From Apricaphanius iberus (lineage: Eukaryota; Chordata; Actinopteri; Cyprinodontiformes; Aphaniidae), in the NCBI GenBank assembly GCA_028564705.1, contig JAPXFQ010000338.1:434001-498000 (forward strand): a DNA stretch of 64,000 nucleotides. The letters are read 5' to 3'. Positions 12,425 to 29,032 of this stretch are shown in pieces. Positions within the stretch are counted from its first letter, which is position 1, and each line of letters begins with the position of its first letter. The notes under the pieces are model-generated. The model made no database searches. It was not told where the DNA came from and saw only the letters and a program-made list of their open reading frames with translations. Both the position numbers and the translations under genes were made by a program.

Positions 12425-14087
12425 TGCTCTCTCCAGAAGACTTGAATCCTGGTTGAGAAGATATCTTTTTACTTGCATTTTCTCCTAGCCCTTCACTTTT
12501 TTTACTTCATCAAAACTATTCGTGGATCACTTATTCTACCGTTTTATGTACATGCTTTGTGTTGTTAAACCCCAGTCAGTTGTGGCAAAATGTTTGCTAA
12601 CAGTGACAAAGGTTTTGCTGTTGTGTTCTTTCTGTTTAAGGAGTGTTTTCCTTTTTGATTTTGCAACATGCATGGTCAGATGAGGGTCTGCTGCTAAGTC
12701 AACAACACAATGCTAACAACTGTTGCTACATGTTTACACAGGAGGAGAGAATGCAGTCTGCTAGGTTTAGATAGAAATTTCCAACCAATTTGAAATTTAT
12801 TTTACTTGGAACATGTCTATATAACTGTAATCAGGCCCACTCAGGGAGGCCTTCCATGATGCAATGCCTGTGTTCTTTTAAGGTCAATATACTGGACTTT
12901 ACATAACATGTTGTTGGCTTTCTGCCTATTTTACACTACTGTGGATATTTTTGTACAGTTCTTCTTCTTGAAACAAATCAAACAAGTCAGATTGCGTAAC
13001 AAATACCTTATGAAACTCCTTAACTTCATTGCTGACAATGGAAAATTATTCCCTTAGGAAGGCACACATTTTGAATGTTAACAAACTGTTTGGATGAGGA
13101 TGAGGCCTTCCATTGGCATTTTAAAAATATTTGTTGTAGCAAGACGCTAATACAAGGGGCCCTGGGTCTCCAGGTACCATTTTCTCCCTCAACATGGCTT
13201 TTCGGCCTGCGTGTACGAGCTTCCAGAGCTTTCTATCAGATATATTTGGTCTGCTCTACAGACGTAACAATAACGAGTCCTTGGGTTAGCCCAGAGTAGT
13301 TGAAATGTCAATTTAAATTATTCAACTTCAGTCTATTCATTGAGTTCTAAGAATGATGCCATATTTCCCGGATGCCTTTACTAGTAATTACTAATCACTA
13401 AATAGAACTAACCCTCAAATAATTTTCCATATCATCATCACTCTAAACTTTAGCTCCCTTCACACATTTTCTTAATACTTAATCGGTAATTCTGGTATGT
13501 TTTTTTTTTCTGACTTCTAATATGAAAAAACGATTTTACTAACTGCTAGTTAAATTTCTTTTTAAATGAGCACAATGTAAAAATCTTATTGGAGCACTCC
13601 GGGACACTATTCCTTTTTTATATACCAACTGACACTAATGTCTAAGAATAGAAACAATAAACATTCAAGTAACAAAAAACAAATTAAAAAACAAAGCCGC
13701 CAAACATAACTGAAAATATTATAACTCAGTATAGTTCAGAAACATTTACTCTAATATGTAGAAAAGCACAATAGATAGATTTTAACATATGTGGAAAAAC
13801 ACCTGCTGGTGAATGTTTTCCTTCCCACAGATATCTGCCATCAAAAGGTGCACACAAAAAAGATGTGTCAATAATCATATTGCATTACTAAGTGCAAAAC
13901 ATAAAAGCCTATGCACTTAAATTGTTTAATGGTGTTTTTCCTCTTTCAAAAACAATTATCAAAGTAAAAACTTTCTCTTCTAAACTATACACATACAGTG
14001 TGAAACTAATGCTTAAGTATTCTGTTTAATCATCCTGAAAAAACTAAGTAGTTGCTGCACATACGTAACTGAGTTGTGAGAGAGAAG
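12425..14087. other. Upstream flank of amylase gene 1, no gene
   Basis: No coding region or repeat end could be supported. A CACCTG at 13800-13805 followed by TTTTCC and CCCA at 13816-13827 loosely resembles the two-part site of the acinar factor PTF1, but the spacing is unproven. Confidence 0.45.
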
Positions 14088-14093
14088 CACCTG
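14088..14093 (+). promoter_or_regulatory. E-box CACCTG upstream of amylase gene 1
   Basis: CACCTG lies 65 bp upstream of the TATA box. Pancreatic acinar promoters use PTF1 sites formed by CACCTG plus a TTTCCC-type box; here the second half is only weakly matched. Between it and the TATA box are two TTATCT/TTATCC motifs (14118-14134) of GATA type. Functional importance is inferred only. Confidence 0.3.
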
Positions 14094-14152
14094 TTTAACC
14101 ACAACAGTGATAACTCCTTATCTTTATCTTATCCAGACATGATGAATACTCC

Positions 14153-14160
14153 TATAAATA
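14153..14160 (+). promoter_or_regulatory. TATA box of amylase gene 1
   Basis: TATAAATA lies 56-63 bp upstream of the start codon. This fits a tightly initiated, strongly tissue-specific promoter with a very short 5' UTR, as known for vertebrate pancreatic amylase genes. Confidence 0.75.
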
Positions 14161-14215
14161 TACACACACAAGGAAAGCAGAGTGAGTGCAGTTTTCTCTC
14201 TCATTAGAGGAAAGC

Positions 14216-19136
<4,921 letters not shown>

Positions 19137-19149
19137 ACTATTAGCTCCA

Positions 19150-19155
19150 AATAAA
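19150..19155 (+). promoter_or_regulatory. Poly(A) signal of amylase gene 1
   Basis: AATAAA lies 14 bp after the stop codon, giving an extremely short 3' UTR, as usual for pancreatic enzyme mRNAs. Confidence 0.85.
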
Positions 19156-19159
19156 AATG

Positions 19160-19585
19160 CATTAAAACTTGAACATGGATTGAATGATTGAGATTTTTGT
19201 CATTTTTGGTCCAGCTTTTACAGCTGTTACAAATTAGACATTTTATGAGACAATGAATTCCTTGAAAAGATATGAGACAGCATTACCAGCTCCAGAATAA
19301 GTTTGATGGGGGACATATTTTAGAAGAGGCTGAGTGATCTTTTTTTTAGGCAATTAATATCATCCCTAAAGGTGGGAACAAGAACATCCTGAGGCAAATT
19401 GTACTCGTATTATGACAGACATATTGCTTTTACTAGGCCCAGACAATTTAGGTGTCTGGATCCGGCCCCTAGTATTCAAAATATATTATTAGGTTAGCAA
19501 TGCATAAAGTGTTAATTTGCTGTCAAAAACAACTTAAAATCTAGTTTTTTTTATACCATGCTGCTGCACTTTAAAATAATTTTAT
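19160..19585. other. Spacer between amylase gene 1 and the BEL element
   Basis: AT-rich intergenic sequence with nothing recognised. Confidence 0.5.
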
Positions 19586-19590
19586 GTAGG

Positions 19591-19896
19591 TGGCGGAGCC
19601 AATACAGGTAGAGGGCGCTCTGGGAGTGGCTCTACCAAAACGGTTAAAGGGTGAGCCAATCTAGTGCCAGGTGTGGTGCTACTGAGGCAAATGGTTTTGA
19701 CCGTGCTCGTTTGTGTGTTAAAACAATAACCAAAAAAGCTGTAAATCTCATCATAAGCCTTTTTAACAAGAAAGTAAATAAAAGGATTGGCATATCCGAC
19801 TGGACATCTGCAATCCTCTGGTACTTATTTCTACTCACAGTAAAACATCCTACACATAGCCAAGGCACGCGTTCATCCAACTTATGCGCCACAACA
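19591..19896 (+). repeat. BEL 5' LTR
   Basis: Begins TGGCGGAGCC and ends CCACAACA (TG...CA). It differs from the 3' LTR by about four substitutions and a one-base indel over 306 bp by eye, so insertion was recent. Differences cluster near the middle (CATAAGCCTTTTTAACAAG versus CATAACCCTTTTAACATG). Confidence 0.93.
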
Positions 19897-20003
19897 ATAA
19901 GTCAAAACCAACTCTCATCGTGATGTTGGAGAAGTAACTGCATTCGCCTGCCGCTGCCAATGCTGAGGACCACCTGGCAGACTAAGCATTGGGTGCAAAG
20001 AGC

Positions 20004-20191
20004 CACCGGGACGGACTGAGTCTTCCCGGAGCCACGGAGCGTATTGACCGAGGTGGGCTTGGCACAGCAGAGGTGCAGCGCAATCACCGGGACGGACTGG
20101 GTCTTACCGGAGCCACGGAGCGTATTGACCGAGGTGGGCTTGGCACAGCAGAGGTGCAGCACAATCACCGGGACAGACTGGGTCTTACTGG
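20004..20191 (+). repeat. 81-bp tandem repeat in the BEL leader (2.3 units)
   Basis: Units start at 20004, 20085 and 20166, each with CACCGGGACGGACTG or a near copy; the first two are almost identical and the third is partial. It lies between the 5' LTR and gag, where packaging or translation signals usually sit. It is GC-rich compared with the rest of the element. Confidence 0.85.
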
Positions 20192-20645
20192 TGCGCGGAG
20201 AGGAGACGGAGAGAGTAGCGGAGCCACGGCGTCACTGTGTTTCGCTGCTGACTGATCACGGAGCGGCGGAGCCATGGTGTTGGATCTCGTGGGCCACGGA
20301 GCTCGGTGAACAGGGCCGGAGGATTTCGTTCTTGGAGGGGCTGTGGAGATTCTGCGGGTACGTCTGGCCTGCCGCCTGCATAAGCCTATGCAAAGTTCTT
20401 CAGATTTGAGGTACTAGTAGCGATATGGTTATAAAATAAATGGTCATTAAATAAAATGTGTGCACACGAACTAAACTACTTAAATAAAGACGGATAATTC
20501 CAATGCGCATTGGTGAAGACAACTGAACTGTACTAAAAGTAAAGACGGATAAAGTAAAGACTGTATATAAAGGTATATCTCCATTTTGTTTTGATACCTG
20601 CATTTTGTTTAGAACTGTATAAGGTAATTGAATTTTGATTGCAAA

Positions 20646-23600
20646 ATGAGTGACGTTGGGTTGCCACGTTTATTGGACGATTGTAAAGACGTGTGTGGAA
20701 AGCCCCTTACGGTGGTCAAGGAAACAGCTGAGGTTGTGGAAGGTAAAAGAGTGGTTAAAATAACAGAAAAAGCACTACTTGCCAAATTTGATGAGCTGAA
20801 AAAAAAAGGAAATATCTGTTGAACAAAGCTGCTAATGTTAAAGAACATATGTACAAGTTGATTTCTGACAATGGGTCATGTGATGAAGTCAAAGGTATTT
20901 TTTCACAATACGAAATTCTTGTTAATGATGCCAAAGATGCACATGAATGTTTGTTGGAGTTTTTACCTGGGTCTGATAAAGAAAAAAATGAAGTGTGGTT
21001 TAAAGCAAAACTTCTAGGTGTTACTGACTGTGTTGAGTCTGTGACAGAGTATTTGAAGAGGACAACAATTACTCAAAATGAACATGAGCTTAAAATTGCA
21101 GATGACATAAAGCCAGGTGACAGTGCATCGAATGTGTCTTTCAAATCCTCAAGGTCAAATCACTCCACCAAATCATCAATGTTAAGAGCCCAAGCAGAGG
21201 CCAAAAAAGCAGCCTTAATTGCCACAGAAGCGGCCTTACAAGAAAAACACAAACTGCAACAAATGGCAATGGAGCAAAAACAGTAGTGGGAAGCGCAACA
21301 GGAGGAAATACGAAAGAAAATTGAAACTATGGAATTGGAGGCTGAAATTAAAGCAGCTAATGCTGAACTTGCGGTCTTGGAGCAATACAGCGATGGCATG
21401 AACTCCTACCTTTCAAAGACAAGGAAAAACATCACCACTCCTACCACTGAACCGAAACCTGTACAAACTGAAATATTTCCTGCAACCAAACAAAAAATTC
21501 TACAAACACGAACTTTTGCTTCTACTGTCCAGCCAAGCATTCAAGGGACTCAGAAATTACCCACATACTTGCCTGCACAAATACCAGAGCAAAATAACGG
21601 TTTGCTGATTCAATTTCTCCAAAAGCAAAATTACATTTCAGATCTACTAATACAACAACAAAATGCTGCACAGCTTCCAGCCAGAGATATCCCAATTTTC
21701 GACGGAGACCCACTCAAGTTTACAGTATTCATCCAAGCGTTTAAACATTGTGTGGAAGACAAATGTGCAACCAAAGGTGACTGTCTGTACTTTTTGGAAA
21801 GGTACACAAGGGGGCGTCCTAAGGAACTGATTCAGTCTTGTTTACATATGGCTCCTGAAGCTGGTTTTGAAAAAGCAAAGGCTTTATTATATGAACATTT
21901 TGGAAATGAAACGAGACTCACAAATGCATACATGCACAAAGTACTTACCTGGTCAGTCATAAAAGTTGAAAATGTGTCTCTTTTACAAGACTTCACATTA
22001 TTTCTTCGTGGGTGCAGCAATGCAATGTTTGATCTCACAAACCTTAATGAACTGAACATGTCAGCAAACATGAAAACAGTCATTTCGAAACTCCCATATA
22101 AAATGAAGGAACAATTCAGGAATGTTGCGTGTGAAATACAAGAAGCCCACCACAGCAGACCAAACTTTAACGACATTGTGAACTTCGTTGAACGACAACT
22201 AAGAATAATTTCGGATCTAATTTTTGGTGACATACAAACACAAAATGTGGACCGTACTAAGCCTGTAAATCCGACGGAACTGTTCAAACCAAAGCCAAGG
22301 CATGACAACTTTGCAGTCAGTGTGTGTCAAACTAATAATTCTCAAGTAAAAGACAAAAGTGAAAGAGCCAAAGAAAGTAATGCAAATACATTCAAATGTT
22401 TGTTTTGTTCACAAACTCATACGCTCAACAGCTGTCAACAGTTCAATGTAAAGCAACATCGTGACAAAATAAGTTTTCTCAAAGAAAAATGTGCTTGTTT
22501 TAAATGTCTAAGACTGGGTCATTTCGCCAAACAATGCAATAAACCCATGTCTTGCAGCAAATGCAAGATGAGGTATCCTACTGCTCTACACACTGTAACA
22601 AAGGTTGACAAAGCTGTAGGCACAAATGTCATTCAACCATGTACAACTGCAAACACCACAGTGTTGTCTCAGTCATGTGTGAGCCATACCGGGGCCGGTG
22701 TTTGTAGTAAACTTTCCATACTCCCTGTTACAGTCAAGTCTAAAAAGGGAAACTAACTTGTTCAAACGTACGCGTTTTTGGACAACGGTTCAACTTCTAC
22801 ATTTTGCACAGAGAATTTGATGAAAAAACTCAATCTTACTGGAAAGAAATCCAACATCAGTCTGCTAACAATGAGTCCGACCACAACAACTTCTACATAC
22901 ATTCTGAACGACTTGGAAATCACAAGACTTGATGGAACTGAGTTCTATGACTACTTACCTGTTGTGTACACACAAAAGCAAATGCCTGTTAACACAGCCA
23001 GCATCATTACAAAAGAAGACATAAAGCAATGGACTTATCTGTGTCAAGTTGACTTACCTGAGATTGATGCTGAAGTGGATCTGCTAATAGGCACGGATGC
23101 CTCAAAGTTTCACGAACCCTGGGAGGTTGTGAATAGCCAAGATGAAGGACCTTACGCCACAAGGACCCTGTTGGGATGGGTTATAAGTGGTTTTAGTGAA
23201 AGCTGTTGTGACAAGTTGGATGTAAACAGTCATTGTTCTATGGTAAATCGCACTTCAGTACTCACTCTAGAAAGTCTCTTGGAAAAACAGTACGAATATG
23301 ATTTCAAAGATTTTAACAAAGATGATAAAGAAGAGTTTTCTCAAGATGACAAAAAGTTTCTTCAGATTATGGAGGAATCTGTGAAGTTTGAAAATGGGCA
23401 CTACAGTCTAAAGTTGCCATTTAAAAATCCAAACATTGATCTCCCGAACAACCGGTGTATTGCTCAACAGCGCCTCAACAGGCTAAAAAGAAAAATGGAA
23501 AGAAATGAGTCATTTCACAAAGAATACACAGCATTCATGGAAGAAGTATTGAACAATGGTTTTGCAGAACTAGTCGCTAAAAGTGAATTGAAACTATCTA

Positions 23601-26600
23601 AAAAAAATACCTACTACATTCCACATCATGGTGTATATCACCCACGTAAAGGAAAGCTACGTGTTGTTTTTGATTGTGGGGCAAAGTTTAAAGGAACTTC
23701 TTTGAATGACGAACTTCTTCAAGGTCCAAATCTTACAAGTACATTGATTGGAGTATTGTTAAGATTCAGGCAAGAACCAATTGCATTCATGTCGGACATC
23801 AAATCAATGTTCTATCAGGTCAAAGTCGCTGATGAACATAAAGACTTCCTCAGATTTCTATGGTGGCCTGATGGAGACTTGACCAAAGAACCTGCTGAAT
23901 ACAGAATGACTGTGCACCTGTTTGGAGCAGTTTCATCGCCAAGTTGCTCCTGTTATGCTTTACGGAGAACTGCAGAAGATCATTCTCAAGAGTTTACAAG
24001 TGAAGTCATTCAAACAGTGAATAAGAACTTCTATGTTGACGACTGCTTGAAAAGTTTGCCCTCAGTTGGTGAAGCAATACAAGTTGCCCATGATCTTAGT
24101 GATTTCTGTCACAAAGGCGGATTTCATCTAACACAGTGGATCAGCAATAATCGAAAATTACTTCAAGCAATACCGGAGCCAGATCATTCAAAACATGTAA
24201 CAGTGCTTGATTTGGACAAAGACCAACTCCCAACTGAAAGAGCCTTGGGGCTACAGTGGTGCTGGGAAAAAGATTGCTTCATCTTTTCAATGGACAGAAA
24301 AATAAAACTACTTACCCGTCGTGGAATGCTCTCTGTGATTGCTTCAGTCTATGATCCTCTTGGCTATTTAGCTCCAGCAACACTTCAAGCTAAATTGCTT
24401 CTACAAGAGCTCTGTCGTAAAAATCATGGCTGGGATGAAGAGATTCCACAACAAATAAAGCAACTCTGGATCAACTGGCTATCAGAATTGGAAAAGTTAT
24501 CTGCATTTCAAGGAGACAGATGCATTAAACCTTCACATTTTGGACCAGCTTCCAAAGCCCAACTTCACCATTTTGCGGATGCCAGCAACAATGGCTATGG
24601 CACAGAAAGCTATTTGCGGCTGGAAAATCAAACGGGACAAGTACACGTGTCTTTCCTGCTTAGCAAAGCCAGAGTGTCACCACTAAAACCAGTCACAATT
24701 CCTCGTCTAGAACTGACTGCAGCTGTCCTAGCAACACATGTGGACAAACTGATCAAGGCAGAGTTGCAACTTCCATGTGAAGAGTCATACTTTTGGTCTG
24801 ACTGTTGCACTGTTCTCAAATACATCAATAATGAAAATAAAAGATTTCAAACGTTTGTGGCAAACAGAATCTCAATCATCCGGAAAGCATCAAACCCAGA
24901 CCAGTGGCACTACATTCCAACTAAAGAGAACCCTGCTGACATCACTTCTCGAGGTGTTTCAATTCATAAACTATTGAGCACAAAGACGTGGTTAACTGGA
25001 CCCGAGTTTTTGTGGAATATGCAACAAACTTGGCAGAAAAATCAAATCGACTTTGAAGATTCGGAAACAGATGATGACCCTGAAATAAAAGCAGAAATCT
25101 TCACTTGTTCAACTCAAATGGATGTTGATCCAATCGACAAACTCATCACTCATTTCTCAGATTGGAACAGGCTGAAAACAGCTGTTGCTTGGATATTGAA
25201 GATTAAAGAAACTCTATGTAAACTGAGTAATATCCGAAAAACCCTCTCACAAGACAATACTCCAGCGTATGTTGAACAAGAACTACGAAAGGTCAAAAGC
25301 TGCAAAATAAATGCAAAAATCTCTATTGAAGACATGAACAAAGCAGAATGTGCTATTATAAGTTTCTCACAAAAACAAAGGTTTCCAAATGAAACAACTG
25401 CATTGTCTAACTGTAAAGGCATCAAAAGAAACAGTCACATTTACAAGTTGAACCCGGTTCTACAGGATGGCTTACTAAGAGTTGGCGGACGATTGTCAAA
25501 AACAGCAATGCCTGAACAAAGTAAACATCCGATCAGTTTGGTAAAAGATCAACATATTTCAAGTTAAATCATCAAAGATGTTCACGAACAAGTAAAACAC
25601 ACAGGAAGAAATCACGTCCTATCCAAAGTAAGAGAAAAGTTCTGGATAACTCATGCAAATGCAACAACAAGAAAGATCCTGTCCAAATGTGTCTTCTGCA
25701 AAAGGTTTAAAGGTAAACTATGTCAACAAAAAATGGCTGATCTTCCCAGAGAAAGATTAACTCCAGATTTACCTCCATTTACGAATGTTGGAGTTGATTA
25801 CTTTGGACCCATTGAAGTTAAACAAGGGCGTTCCCATGTAAAGCGATATGGAGTAATATTCTCATGCATGGTCAGCAGAGCAATCCACATCGAGGTGGCA
25901 CATTCGTTGGACACAGACTCGTGTATCAGTGCAATACGACGTTTCATGTGCAGAAGAGGACCGGTCTCTCACTTTCACTCAGACAATGGCACAAATTTCA
26001 CATCAGCGGAAAAAGAATTAAAGAAAACGATTGCAGATGTGAACCATGATAAAATTGAGAAAACACTTTTGTATGATAATATTAAATGGACATTTAATCC
26101 ACCCTATGCTTCCCACCATGGAGGTGCTTGGGAGAGCATGATCAGACTGATTCGGAAAGTGCTATGTTCTGTACTACATCAGCAGACACTCACTGATGAA
26201 GCTTTACTCACAGTGTCATGTGAAGCAGAAGTCATTCTGAACGACAGACCTATAACCAAAGTATCCGATGATCCTGAGGACTTGGAACCATTGACCCCTA
26301 ATCACCTGCTCACTCTGAAACGTAAACCAACGCTTCCTCCTGGTGTCTTTGACCAGCAAGATCTATACGCACATCGAAGGTGGAAACAATCTCAATACAT
26401 ATCTGATCTTTTTTGGAAAAGATGGTCAAAGGAATATCTGTCAACTTTACAAGAAAGACAAAAATGGAATCAATTAAAAAGAAATCTTAAGGTCGGAGAC
26501 ATTGTCCTCATTGCAGACTCTACAGCCCCACGCAATTCTTGGATCATTGGAAGAATAATAAATGTGTTTCCAGACACACATGGAGTGGTTCGATCAGTGG

Positions 26601-26674
26601 AAATAAAAACAAAAGCAAGTACCATCAAAAGACCAGTAACAAAGTTATGCATGTTGGTGGAAAATGACCCATAA
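20646..26674 (+). pseudogene. BEL/Pao gag-pol polyprotein, disrupted
   Basis: One polyprotein frame from ATG 20646, shifted once in an A-run at about 20800-20810, then a single frame to 26674 broken only by TAG at 21284, TAA at 22754 and TAA at 25565. Gag contains a DUF1759-like domain (~21690-22220) and a CFKCLRLGHFAKQC zinc knuckle (~22497). Next come the protease (FLDNGSTSTFC, ~22773), RT (FMSDIKSMFYQVKV ~23790; catalytic FYVDDCL at 24032), RNase H (HHFADASNNGYG ~24568) and integrase with a H2C2 zinc finger (~25585-25710). The integrase DDE residues are in VDYFGPI, SDNGTNF and HHGGAWE (~25790, 25980, 26120). Catalytic motifs survive; the few stops fit mutation after insertion. Confidence 0.92.
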
Positions 26675-26838
26675 CTTATATTACCTCAAAAAAAAAAAAT
26701 TGGATAAAAAAAAAAATAAAAATAAAAAAAACTTGGTTGGATATGTATTTTTGTTTGATATGATCGTGTAATAAGGTATTTGTATTTTTGGTTCCACTTT
26801 GTTGTTATGTAGAGGCCATAGACAATTAGGGGCCGGTA

Positions 26839-27143
26839 TGGCGGAGCCAATACAGGTAGAGGGCGGTCTGGGAGTGGCTCTACCAAAACGGTTAAAGGGT
26901 GAGCCAATCTAGTGCCAGGTGTGGTGCTACTGAGGCAAATGGTTTTGACCGTGCTCGTTTGTGTGTTAAAACAATAACCAAAAAAGCTGTAAATCTCATC
27001 ATAACCCTTTTAACATGAAAGTAAATAAAAGGATTGGCATATCCGACTGGACATCTGCAAACCTCTGGTACTTATTTCTACTCACAGTAAAACATCCTAC
27101 ACATAGCCAAGGCACGCGTTCATCCAACTTATGCGCCACAACA
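26839..27143 (+). repeat. BEL 3' LTR
   Basis: Near-identical partner of the 5' LTR, starting TGGCGGAGCC and ending CCACAACA, followed directly by the GTAGG target duplication. Confidence 0.93.
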
Positions 27144-27148
27144 GTAGG

Positions 27149-27572
27149 TTTGTTACTTAAAAGTAAATTGGATTTGCTTGTGGTGTACGGTCTGTTATTT
27201 AGAAGTATTACTGTTAAAATTAACATGGGTAAATTATTTCACTGAAACAGAAATATTCTTAAGATCACTCCCTGTAAATTTAAGTTTTCAGTGTGGCATG
27301 TCACACTTTAATGCTGCAGTTGCAATACAGCCTAAATCAAAATGGTTCCACCAGGATCTGAGGCTTTTCACCTGCAATAGTAGGTTCGAACCAGCCCCTT
27401 TTGCAGAGCCAACATCGCTGTGGTTCCATCACCGGTCAAAAAAGGCTGAAATCCAACATTGACCGACATTGATTTAATAGAGGGTGGAGTTACTGTTTAT
27501 GCCAAATGAGTGACTATTAACAACAATCAGACCATCAATTTGAAAAAAAAATCACTAAAGCAACTGGATGTG
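27149..27572. other. Spacer between BEL and Kolobok-like element
   Basis: No gene. A GGTTCGAACC palindrome near 27381 matches a tRNA B-box core, but no matching A-box or tRNA fold was found. Confidence 0.4.
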
Positions 27573-27885
27573 TTAAAGGAGACATATCATGGAAAATCCA
27601 CTTTTTTTACCCCTTAAATGCATGTAAATGTGTATTTTGGTAGTTTAGGAGTGCAGACAACTTACATTTATTCTCTTCTGGTGCTGTGTTTATATCTTTA
27701 CATTATTTTTTGATCATATTTTTCAGTCTGTTTAGTTTTCTCAGTTCGCTATTACGTTTTCTTGTCTATTACGTCACAGCATTTGTTGTTGAACTGCCAA
27801 ATAAGGTAATGGACTTCCGGGTAACCAATTTCGTGAAGCCGCCATTTTTTCTCCCCCACAGCGATTTTGTAGTCCAAGGTCAGTC

Positions 27886-28203
27886 ATGTCGAAGTTACAA
27901 GAAAGCAAGTCAAAATGTTCAGTTATTGGGTGTATTAACCCACACAAATCCCTACATCGACCCCCAGCATCAGAGCCTCTGAGAAGTGCCTGGTTAAATT
28001 TTATTTTTAGTGGAAATATACCGACATCCGTGGGGAAAGTTCTCCTCGTTTGCGCGAAGCACTTTGAGGACGAGTGCTTCAGCAACCTCAGTCTGTATCA
28101 GGAGGGATTTGCCGAAAGACTTTGTTTGATTGAGGGGTCAGTTCCTTCTCTCCACGGAAAAGACGGACAAACCAAAGCGGTAGACATGAATGTTGTGTGT
28201 TGA
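27886..28203 (+). CDS. THAP-domain protein (105 aa) of the Kolobok-like element
   Basis: An uninterrupted frame from ATG to TGA encoding almost only a THAP zinc finger, a DNA-binding fold originating in transposases. The C2CH ligands are Cys11, Cys16, Cys56 and His59 (C-x4-C-x39-C-x2-H). Other invariant THAP positions are present: Pro in HRPP (26), Trp36 in RSAWLNF, Phe60/Phe65 in HFEDECF, and Pro87 in GSVPSL, which replaces the usual AVPTIF. About 15 residues follow the domain. It could be a truncated transposase able to bind element ends and repress or recruit other copies; no activity is shown here. Confidence 0.8.
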   Translation: MSKLQESKSKCSVIGCINPHKSLHRPPASEPLRSAWLNFIFSGNIPTSVGKVLLVCAKHFEDECFSNLSLYQEGFAERLCLIEGSVPSLHGKDGQTKAVDMNVVC

Positions 28204-28310
28204 TATGTTGTACGGGCGATATTTTTGATAGTTGTAGCATTGTACATTCTGCTTCTGTTAGCGATGTGTGCTAGCTTTTAGCTGAGGATATAATTGTACT
28301 GCATGCTTTG

Positions 28311-28316
28311 AATAAA
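28311..28316 (+). promoter_or_regulatory. Poly(A) signal after the THAP frame
   Basis: AATAAA 108 bp downstream of the THAP stop codon, inside the element, so a short complete transcript is possible. No clear TATA box was found upstream. Confidence 0.5.
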
Positions 28317-28702
28317 ATGATTGGACTTTTTTTGACGTTTTTTTGTCGTGGGGTACACATGATGTACAGGAATTTAGCGACGATCGCTTCACAATAAAAA
28401 GTTTATCTGCGGGTAGTAATCGAATCGCTGCTATCAGACTACAAAAATGTCCGAACGGGGTGGAGCGGAACGCTCTGTAACCTGGAGGGGGCGGGGCATG
28501 AAATGTTTCGCTTACATTTAAAGGGACCGCACAAAAATATGTTGCTCTAAAAATGCTCCTCAGAACGGTATAAGGAGGGTCTGTGGGGCTACAATAACGT
28601 GGAATTCAGACCAAACCACTGTGGTTCTACTTTACATAGACCACAAGTGAATGAATTACATGTGAAAAGGAAGGATTTAAAAGCATGATATATCTCCTTT
28701 AA

Positions 28703-29032
28703 GAAATGTCAGAGGAGATAAAGGCATCCCAAAATACCTTTGCGCTATCCTTTGACAAAGATATATATGTGTTCGGTCACTGAAGACAGGATTCAGAGCA
28801 GGGTAACCATATTTTGATTTTAAAAAAGGGGACAGTTTTAGGACTGGACTAGCCACAAAATGTTGAAACACTTTAATTTTGTATGCATTTTAATATACAT
28901 TATCAAAAATACAAACACAAACAGCATTTAAAAGAATTTTAGCATTGTGTTTATTTTTTCTAAAGCCACAAGTATCAGTTTAAATTTTGTTAGTGGGTGA
29001 GGATAAACACCAGAAGAATATCTGGGGCCGTA
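28703..29032. other. Spacer, nothing recognised
   Basis: AT-rich sequence without a supported feature. Confidence 0.4.

Larger units (their letters stand above)
19591..27143 (+). mobile_element. BEL/Pao LTR retrotransposon, full length, recent but inactivated
   Basis: A 7.55-kb element flanked by the 5-bp target duplication GTAGG (19586-19590 and 27144-27148). It has two ~305-bp LTRs, a GC-rich leader, a single gag-pol region and a G-rich polypurine-like tract (AATTAGGGGCCGG) just before the 3' LTR. Domain order is gag, zinc knuckle, aspartic protease, RT, RNase H, integrase, C-terminal domain, which is the BEL/Pao order. It is in the same orientation as the amylase genes and begins 454 bp after the gene 1 stop. 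The coding frame has three stops and one frameshift, so this copy is not autonomous. Confidence 0.95.
27577..28698 (+). mobile_element. Kolobok-like DNA transposon, internally reduced, THAP protein only
   Basis: A 1122-bp element flanked by TTAA on both sides (27573-27576 and 28699-28702). Its inverted ends agree at 14 of 15 positions (AGGAGACATATCATG versus AGGAGATATATCATG). TTAA target duplication plus a THAP-type DNA-binding domain is characteristic of the Kolobok superfamily; piggyBac also uses TTAA but lacks THAP. The catalytic transposase domain is missing, so the copy would need a helper. Confidence 0.8.

Noticed and set aside
20004..20191. 81-bp repeats as a possible CRISPR-like array
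   Set aside because: Units are directly adjacent without unique spacers, inside a eukaryotic retrotransposon leader.
20646..26674. Stops in the BEL frame as programmed readthrough or recoding
   Set aside because: Three stops of two kinds fall at unrelated places, one inside the integrase zinc-finger region, and a frameshift occurs in an A-run; simple decay or a sequencing error fits better.
27375..27395. GGTTCGAACC as a tRNA gene or SINE promoter
   Set aside because: No A-box at a proper distance, no cloverleaf arms and no CCA-side pairing could be found.
27886..28203. THAP frame as a conventional host THAP gene
   Set aside because: It lies within a 1.1-kb unit bounded by TTAA and matching inverted ends, so a transposon origin is better supported.
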